Of a stretch of DNA of 64,000 nt, positions 60,093 to 64,000 are shown one piece after another. How positions within the stretch are numbered: the stretch's first letter is position 1; each line of letters begins with the position of its first letter. Source of the stretch: Coprococcus comes ATCC 27758 (lineage in GTDB: Bacteria; Bacillota; Clostridia; Lachnospirales; Lachnospiraceae); the NCBI RefSeq assembly GCF_025149785.1, contig NZ_CP102277.1, positions 186,001 through 250,000 on the forward strand, given 5' to 3'. The notes beneath the pieces were generated by a model, which was not told where the DNA came from, did not search any database, and saw nothing but the letters and a program-made list of their open reading frames with translations. The position numbers were made by a program, and so were the translations under genes.

Positions 60093-60250
60093 GACTTTAG
60101 TAACATAGAGCTGCAGTTGTCTACAGCTTTTATCCAGACTTCGGATGTTACAGAGAAGCAATCAGAAATGGATTGATCGATTTCTGAAGCAGTATCCGGT
60201 GAAATCCTTGAACATATGAAGGAAAAGTATGTATGTTAATTTTATTTTTA

Positions 60251-60279
60251 TTGTAGACAAAAGATAGGACTGATATGAT
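60251..60279 (+). promoter_or_regulatory. Promoter of response regulator operon at 60318
   Basis: TTGTAG, 17-base spacer, TATGAT, 39 bases before the start codon. Confidence 0.5.
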
Positions 60280-60317
60280 AAAAGAACAGGTTATTACAAA
60301 TAGAGGTGGAGTATTTG

Positions 60318-60992
60318 ATGCAGAAAATATTATTACTGGAGGATGACTTGAATCTAAATCGGGGAATTGCCCTGTTACTTTCACGGGAAGGGTATGAGGT
60401 TCGTCAGGTTTATACAATAAAGGAAGCAAAAGAAGCATTTCAAAAAGGAGATTATGCTCTTGTTATCAGCGATATTACATTGCCGGATGGTACAGGACTG
60501 GATTTTGGAAGGATGGTACGTGCAGGTGGAGATACATATCTTATCTATCTTACGGCTTTGGATCAGGAAATAGATATTGTAAATGGTTATGATACAGGGG
60601 CAGATGATTATATTACCAAACCATTTTCACTGATGGCTTTGGTGTCGAAGGTGAACGCATTGATGAGACGGCTTTCTAAGGTACAGGCACAGATTATGTC
60701 TTCCGGAGAGATTACGGTGCATATGAAAACGATGCAGGTGTATAAAGGGGATGAACCAGTTACTTTAAGTAAGAAAGAATTCTCTCTGTTGCTGTATCTC
60801 TGGGAGAATGCAGGACAGATTGTTTCAAAAGAAAGTATCCTGGAGCATGTATGGGATATAGACGGTCAATTTGTCGATGATAATACGGTTACTGTCAATA
60901 TAAGCAGACTGAAGAATAAACTTGGAACAGAAGAGATAGCGAATGTGAGAGGACTGGGATATATATGGACCGGAAAGGTAAACAAAAATTAA
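60318..60992 (+). CDS. OmpR family response regulator (Bce/VraR-type module)
   Basis: A 224-residue regulator. Receiver has LLEDDLN, phosphoacceptor Asp in VISDITLPDGTG and Lys in DDYITKPFS; the winged helix ends RGLGYIWTGK. ATG 60318 follows AGAGGTGGAGTATTTG. Overlaps the kinase by 28 bases. Controls the transporter genes at 62314 and beyond, whose upstream perfect inverted repeat (62223-62258) may be its binding site. Confidence 0.9.
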   Translation: MQKILLLEDDLNLNRGIALLLSREGYEVRQVYTIKEAKEAFQKGDYALVISDITLPDGTGLDFGRMVRAGGDTYLIYLTALDQEIDIVNGYDTGADDYITKPFSLMALVSKVNALMRRLSKVQAQIMSSGEITVHMKTMQVYKGDEPVTLSKKEFSLLLYLWENAGQIVSKESILEHVWDIDGQFVDDNTVTVNISRLKNKLGTEEIANVRGLGYIWTGKVNKN

Positions 60993-62218
60993 AACGGTAT
61001 TTTATCGTATATGTAATCTTTGCAGTATTTTTTACAGTAGGAATGTATCTGATAACAAAGTATGAGGAAAATGCGAAAGCAACGCAGATAGCACTGCTCC
61101 TTGCAGAACATCCTGAACTGGAAGGGGAAATAGTTGCAATCTGGGAAAAGTCAGGAACAGTAGATTTTATAAGAGACCGGGACGATCAGAAGATAGAAAG
61201 AGTCGTACAGATGCTGGAAGAAACTTATGGTTATCACTCAGGGAGTGGATCTTCAGATGTGGTTATAAGGATTATCTGGGGAATTGGATTACTAGTGGGA
61301 GTCATAGTATGTAGCCTGTTCTTGTACCTGGACCGAAGAAAAAACTGGAGCAGATACGGTGATGAGGAACAATTACAGCAATTATATGAATGTCTGCAGG
61401 AATTCAGAAAAGGAAAATTCCAAACATATCCTGAAGAAACATCAGAATCGGAACAATGGTTAAAGGTGTGGGAATCTGTAAAGGAGCTGGGGCAATATTT
61501 CGAAGATTTGAAGGAACGTCTGGAGCAGGAAGAAAATGGTACGAAGAGTCTGATTACAGATATTTCCCATCAGTTGAAGACTCCGCTTGCATCACTCCGG
61601 ATGAGTCATGAGCTGGTGGCAGAAAATCGGGTTACAGGAGAAGAACAGAGGGAGTTTCTGGAGCAGGAATCACAGGAACTTACCAAACTGGAACAGCTCT
61701 TGAATGAACTGGTAAATCTTTCAAGGCTGGAAACACATATGATCCAGATACATTCGCTTCATGAAAGCCTGAAGAAAACGCTAACAGAGGCTGTCAGTCA
61801 GATTTATATGAAGGCAAGAGGAAAAGATATTTCCATTCAGGTGGAGATGGATGATGATATAGTTGTGAACCATGATTCAAAATGGACGGTAGAAGCATTA
61901 ACGAATATCCTTGAGAATGCAGTCAAATATTCACCGGAACATACAACGATTACAGTGAGGACGCAGGAGCTAGCAAGCAATGTGCTTATTGAAGTAGAAG
62001 ATGAAGGAATGGGCATTCCTGCGGAGGAACTGCATAAGATCTATCAGAGATTTTACCGGGGAAGGAAAGCAAAGGAACAGGTAAAAGACGGAGCGGGTGT
62101 CGGTCTGTATCTTGCCAGAAAGATCATAGAAGAACAGGGGGGGACAATAGCAGCCAAAAGAAAGGCTGAGAAAGGTATGATATTTAAAGTGACACTGCCG
62201 CTCATAATAGGAGAATAG
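60965..62218 (+). CDS. Sensor histidine kinase
   Basis: A 417-residue kinase: membrane segments at about residues 10-28 and 102-121 flank an extracytoplasmic domain of about 75 residues (ENAKATQIALLLAEHPELEG). HisKA box ISHQLKTPLASLRM, N box ILENAVKYSP, G1 DEGMGIP and G2 GAGVGLYLARKII. ATG 60965 overlaps the regulator gene. It senses an envelope signal and phosphorylates the partner at 60318. Confidence 0.9.
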   Translation: MDRKGKQKLKRYFIVYVIFAVFFTVGMYLITKYEENAKATQIALLLAEHPELEGEIVAIWEKSGTVDFIRDRDDQKIERVVQMLEETYGYHSGSGSSDVVIRIIWGIGLLVGVIVCSLFLYLDRRKNWSRYGDEEQLQQLYECLQEFRKGKFQTYPEETSESEQWLKVWESVKELGQYFEDLKERLEQEENGTKSLITDISHQLKTPLASLRMSHELVAENRVTGEEQREFLEQESQELTKLEQLLNELVNLSRLETHMIQIHSLHESLKKTLTEAVSQIYMKARGKDISIQVEMDDDIVVNHDSKWTVEALTNILENAVKYSPEHTTITVRTQELASNVLIEVEDEGMGIPAEELHKIYQRFYRGRKAKEQVKDGAGVGLYLARKIIEEQGGTIAAKRKAEKGMIFKVTLPLIIGE

Positions 62219-62222
62219 TCGG

Positions 62223-62260
62223 AACCCTTACAAAACTGTTATGGTTGTTGTAAGGGTTTT
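62223..62260. repeat. Perfect inverted repeat upstream of ABC operon
   Basis: AACCCTTACAA and TTGTAAGGGTT with a 14-base loop, followed by TTTTG. It is either a terminator after the kinase or the regulator-binding site of the transporter promoter. Confidence 0.55.
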
Positions 62261-62313
62261 GTAATGCAGGAATGTTATAGTAGGGGTATGAAATGGAAAG
62301 GGGACTTGAAGAT

Positions 62314-62985
62314 ATGAGTAGTATTTTAAAAGTAGAAGATCTAGTAAAGTATTATGGAGAAGGCGAGAATCAGGTGAGAGCCGTGGATCATACAAGTTTA
62401 CAGATAGAGAGAGGCAAGTTTACAGCTATCGTAGGACGTTCCGGCTCCGGAAAATCTACACTTCTGCATCTGATTGGAGGGCTTGACAGACCGGATTCCG
62501 GCAAAGTATGGATTGATGGAACCGATATCTATTCTCGAAAAGATGATAAACTGGCACAGTTTCGAAGAAAGAAGATAGGATTTATCTTTCAGGATTTTAA
62601 TCTGATTCCATCGCTGAATGTGTGGGAGAATATCGTTCTTCCGCTGGGACTTGATAATCGCAAGGTAAAGCCGCGGGAAGTGGAAGATATTCTCAAAAAA
62701 ATCGGACTGCAGGATAAGAAAGATGCGATGCCGTCTGCTTTGTCTGGTGGACAGAAACAGAGAACTGCGATAGCCAGGGCATTGGTGACAAGACCGGCGA
62801 TAATTTTGGCGGATGAGCCGACTGGAAACCTTGATTCCCAGACTGAGCTAGAGGTTATGAGCCTATTGAAAAGCTGCGTGTCGGATTTCGGGCAGACGCT
62901 TATCATGATTACCCATGATGAAACGATTGCCCAGATGGCGGATGAAATGATTATCATTGAAGATGGCAAGGCGGTGAGAAGATAA
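62314..62985 (+). CDS. MacB/BceA-type ABC transporter ATP-binding protein
   Basis: A 223-residue ATPase with Walker A GRSGSGKSTLLHLIGGLDRPDSG-type start, Q-loop FIFQDFNLIPSLNVWENI, signature LSGGQKQRTAIARAL, Walker B AIILADEPTGNLD and H-loop ITHDETIAQ. The LNLIPSLNVWENI box and LSGGQ signature mark the LolD/MacB/BceA class. ATG 62314 has AAAGGGGACTTGAAG upstream. It is followed with a one-base overlap by an FtsX-like permease. Class is used for peptide removal and signalling. Confidence 0.9.
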   Translation: MSSILKVEDLVKYYGEGENQVRAVDHTSLQIERGKFTAIVGRSGSGKSTLLHLIGGLDRPDSGKVWIDGTDIYSRKDDKLAQFRRKKIGFIFQDFNLIPSLNVWENIVLPLGLDNRKVKPREVEDILKKIGLQDKKDAMPSALSGGQKQRTAIARALVTRPAIILADEPTGNLDSQTELEVMSLLKSCVSDFGQTLIMITHDETIAQMADEMIIIEDGKAVRR

Positions 62986-64000
62986 TGAAGATGACGACCA
63001 GAGTTGCATATTGCAATATGCGGCATTATAAGAGCAAAAACATACTGATTGGAATTGCCATTATCCTGACAACATTACTGCTGTTCGTAATCCCATCAAT
63101 CGGAAAAGATATGGTGGAAGTGAACTTTGCGGTAATCAATAAGATTTATCCAACATGGCATGCCCTTTATCGGAACGTGGACGAGAGTACAGTTATGAAA
63201 CTGGCGGCACATCATGATGTGAAAACTTACGGACTCCGCAGCGATGCGGGGTACATGAATCTGGAAGATGCGACGGTTTCCATGATGTATATGGACAGAA
63301 CAGGGATGGAACTTTATAAAGTGAAGCTGAAAGAGGGGCAACTTCCGCAGAAAGAAAATGATATTGTGGTTTCAAAAGGAATACTGGAAGCATTAGGACA
63401 GAATGGGAAAATCGGTGACACTATCACAGTACCTTATCAGATTCTGAAAGATGACGGACTGGATTATACGAAGGAGAAAGACTTTCGAATCTGTGGTTTT
63501 TTAGCAGATAATGAGAGCAGCAAAGAACAAAAACAATATACATCATTGGTTTCAGAGGCCTTTCTGAAAGCGGAGATACCGGTAGAACAGGTGAAATATC
63601 GGTTTTTACTTCAGGTGAATGGACAGAAAGGAAATACGACTGCAGATTATACAGAGACGATACAGAATATTGCCAGACAGTTCGGGATTTCCGAGGATGA
63701 CATGAATATTAATAAAGAGTATCTTGCAGCAAATTATGTGGATCCGGCTACAATTCCGGTGATTGTAGGAATCATGCTTATTGTTGTATTGGCGGGCATT
63801 ATCACAATTTATAGTGTTTATTATGTATCTATGAACCAGAGGGTTCGGGAATTTGGAAAGTTAAAGGCAATCGGGGCTACGAAACGGCAGCTTAGACAAA
63901 TCGTACTAAGAGAGGGAATGGGAGTGGCGTTGTTTGCCATTCCGATAGGACTTTTGATCGGAACAGTTGCTGTGAAAGTTGTACTTCTCCAGTTTGTAGA
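62985..64000 (+). CDS. FtsX/MacB-like ABC permease, 5' part
   Basis: An open frame from ATG 62985 to the window end (338 codons seen). First membrane segment (SKNILIGIAIILTTLLLFVIP) near residues 17-38, then a large extracytoplasmic domain of about 210 residues (KDMVEVNFAVINKIYPTW to EYLAANYVDP), then a membrane segment (VIVGIMLIIVVLAGIITIYSVYYV) and the FtsX core VREFGKLKAIGATKRQLRQIVLREG. It pairs with the preceding ATPase; overlap is one base (TAATG). The C-terminus is outside the window. Confidence 0.88.
   Translation, partial: MKMTTRVAYCNMRHYKSKNILIGIAIILTTLLLFVIPSIGKDMVEVNFAVINKIYPTWHALYRNVDESTVMKLAAHHDVKTYGLRSDAGYMNLEDATVSMMYMDRTGMELYKVKLKEGQLPQKENDIVVSKGILEALGQNGKIGDTITVPYQILKDDGLDYTKEKDFRICGFLADNESSKEQKQYTSLVSEAFLKAEIPVEQVKYRFLLQVNGQKGNTTADYTETIQNIARQFGISEDDMNINKEYLAANYVDPATIPVIVGIMLIVVLAGIITIYSVYYVSMNQRVREFGKLKAIGATKRQLRQIVLREGMGVALFAIPIGLLIGTVAVKVVLLQFV

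Noticed and set aside
62223-62260. Plain terminator after the kinase
   Set aside because: The T run is short (TTTTG) and the repeat lies right at the expected regulator site of the ABC promoter, so it is listed as a repeat rather than a sure terminator.
1-64000. CRISPR array
   Set aside because: No set of regularly spaced short identical repeats is seen. The only tandem repeats are coding (VaFE) or single hairpins.
1-64000. tRNA or rRNA genes
   Set aside because: No cloverleaf-like segment with GGTTCGAATCC-type T arm or rRNA core sequence was recognised.

Overview
The window reads as accessory DNA of a gut clostridium of the Lachnospiraceae type (Blautia, Dorea or Coprococcus-like). The reasons are a low-to-mid GC content, strong AGGAGG ribosome-binding sites, Firmicutes-type two-component and ABC modules, a sortase-anchored VaFE adhesin, and Gram-positive conjugation genes. 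Genus is inference. Most of the window looks like one large integrative and conjugative element (ICE) carrying cargo, with a GC-richer mobilizable transposon bearing tet(W) nested inside it. No relaxase or VirD4/TraG of the outer element and no outer integrase is visible, so the outer element runs past at least one edge.

Layout. 1-532: end of a HicA toxin gene and its HicB antitoxin. 596-5120 (leftward): AAA/DUF4143 ATPase, LPD11-domain protein, NADAR protein and an accessory NAD+-dependent DNA ligase; the last three are driven from a promoter near 5400. 5726-15613 (rightward): cargo with a VanY-like D,D-carboxypeptidase, an ECF sigma factor with a membrane partner, two ABC transporter sets, a two-component system, and two near-identical receiver-less winged-helix regulators. 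15646-24925 (leftward): an ICE maintenance operon starting with ssb and including a MoxR ATPase, a small HTH protein, a HEVGH/VWA protein, an AbrB-type regulator and several small unknowns. 25260-29442 (rightward): response regulator, ABC transporter, histidine kinase, then VapD with a small partner. 29444-31596: a yybP-ykoY (Mn2+) riboswitch in front of a helical protein, a YccF protein and an EcsC-like protein, followed by a small gene that may be truncated.

31658-42847: mobilizable transposon, bounded by a 14-bp direct repeat. It carries tet(W) with its attenuator leader, a methyltransferase, small regulators, MobC, a relaxase, a Cys-rich VLP protein, RepA, a DnaC-like ATPase, TnpW and the large serine recombinase TnpX. 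42961-57314 (leftward): the conjugation operon, with VirB2-like pilin, VirB6-like channel, accessory protein, peptidoglycan hydrolase, VirB4 ATPase, VaFE surface adhesin, sigma-like factor and small genes. 57754-60092 (rightward): XRE regulator with two operator-like palindromes and small membrane or unknown proteins. 60318-64000: two-component system with a MacB/FtsX-type ABC transporter, cut by the right edge.

How the parts fit. All three leftward ICE operons have terminator-like hairpins between the presumed promoter and the first gene, and more hairpins between cistrons. This suggests that the conjugation and maintenance genes are held off by termination and need antitermination or another release mechanism; the factor is not identified here. 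The rightward cargo looks like resistance to antimicrobial peptides (three ABC/regulator sets) and to tetracycline. HicAB, VapD and NADAR look like stability or anti-defence functions.
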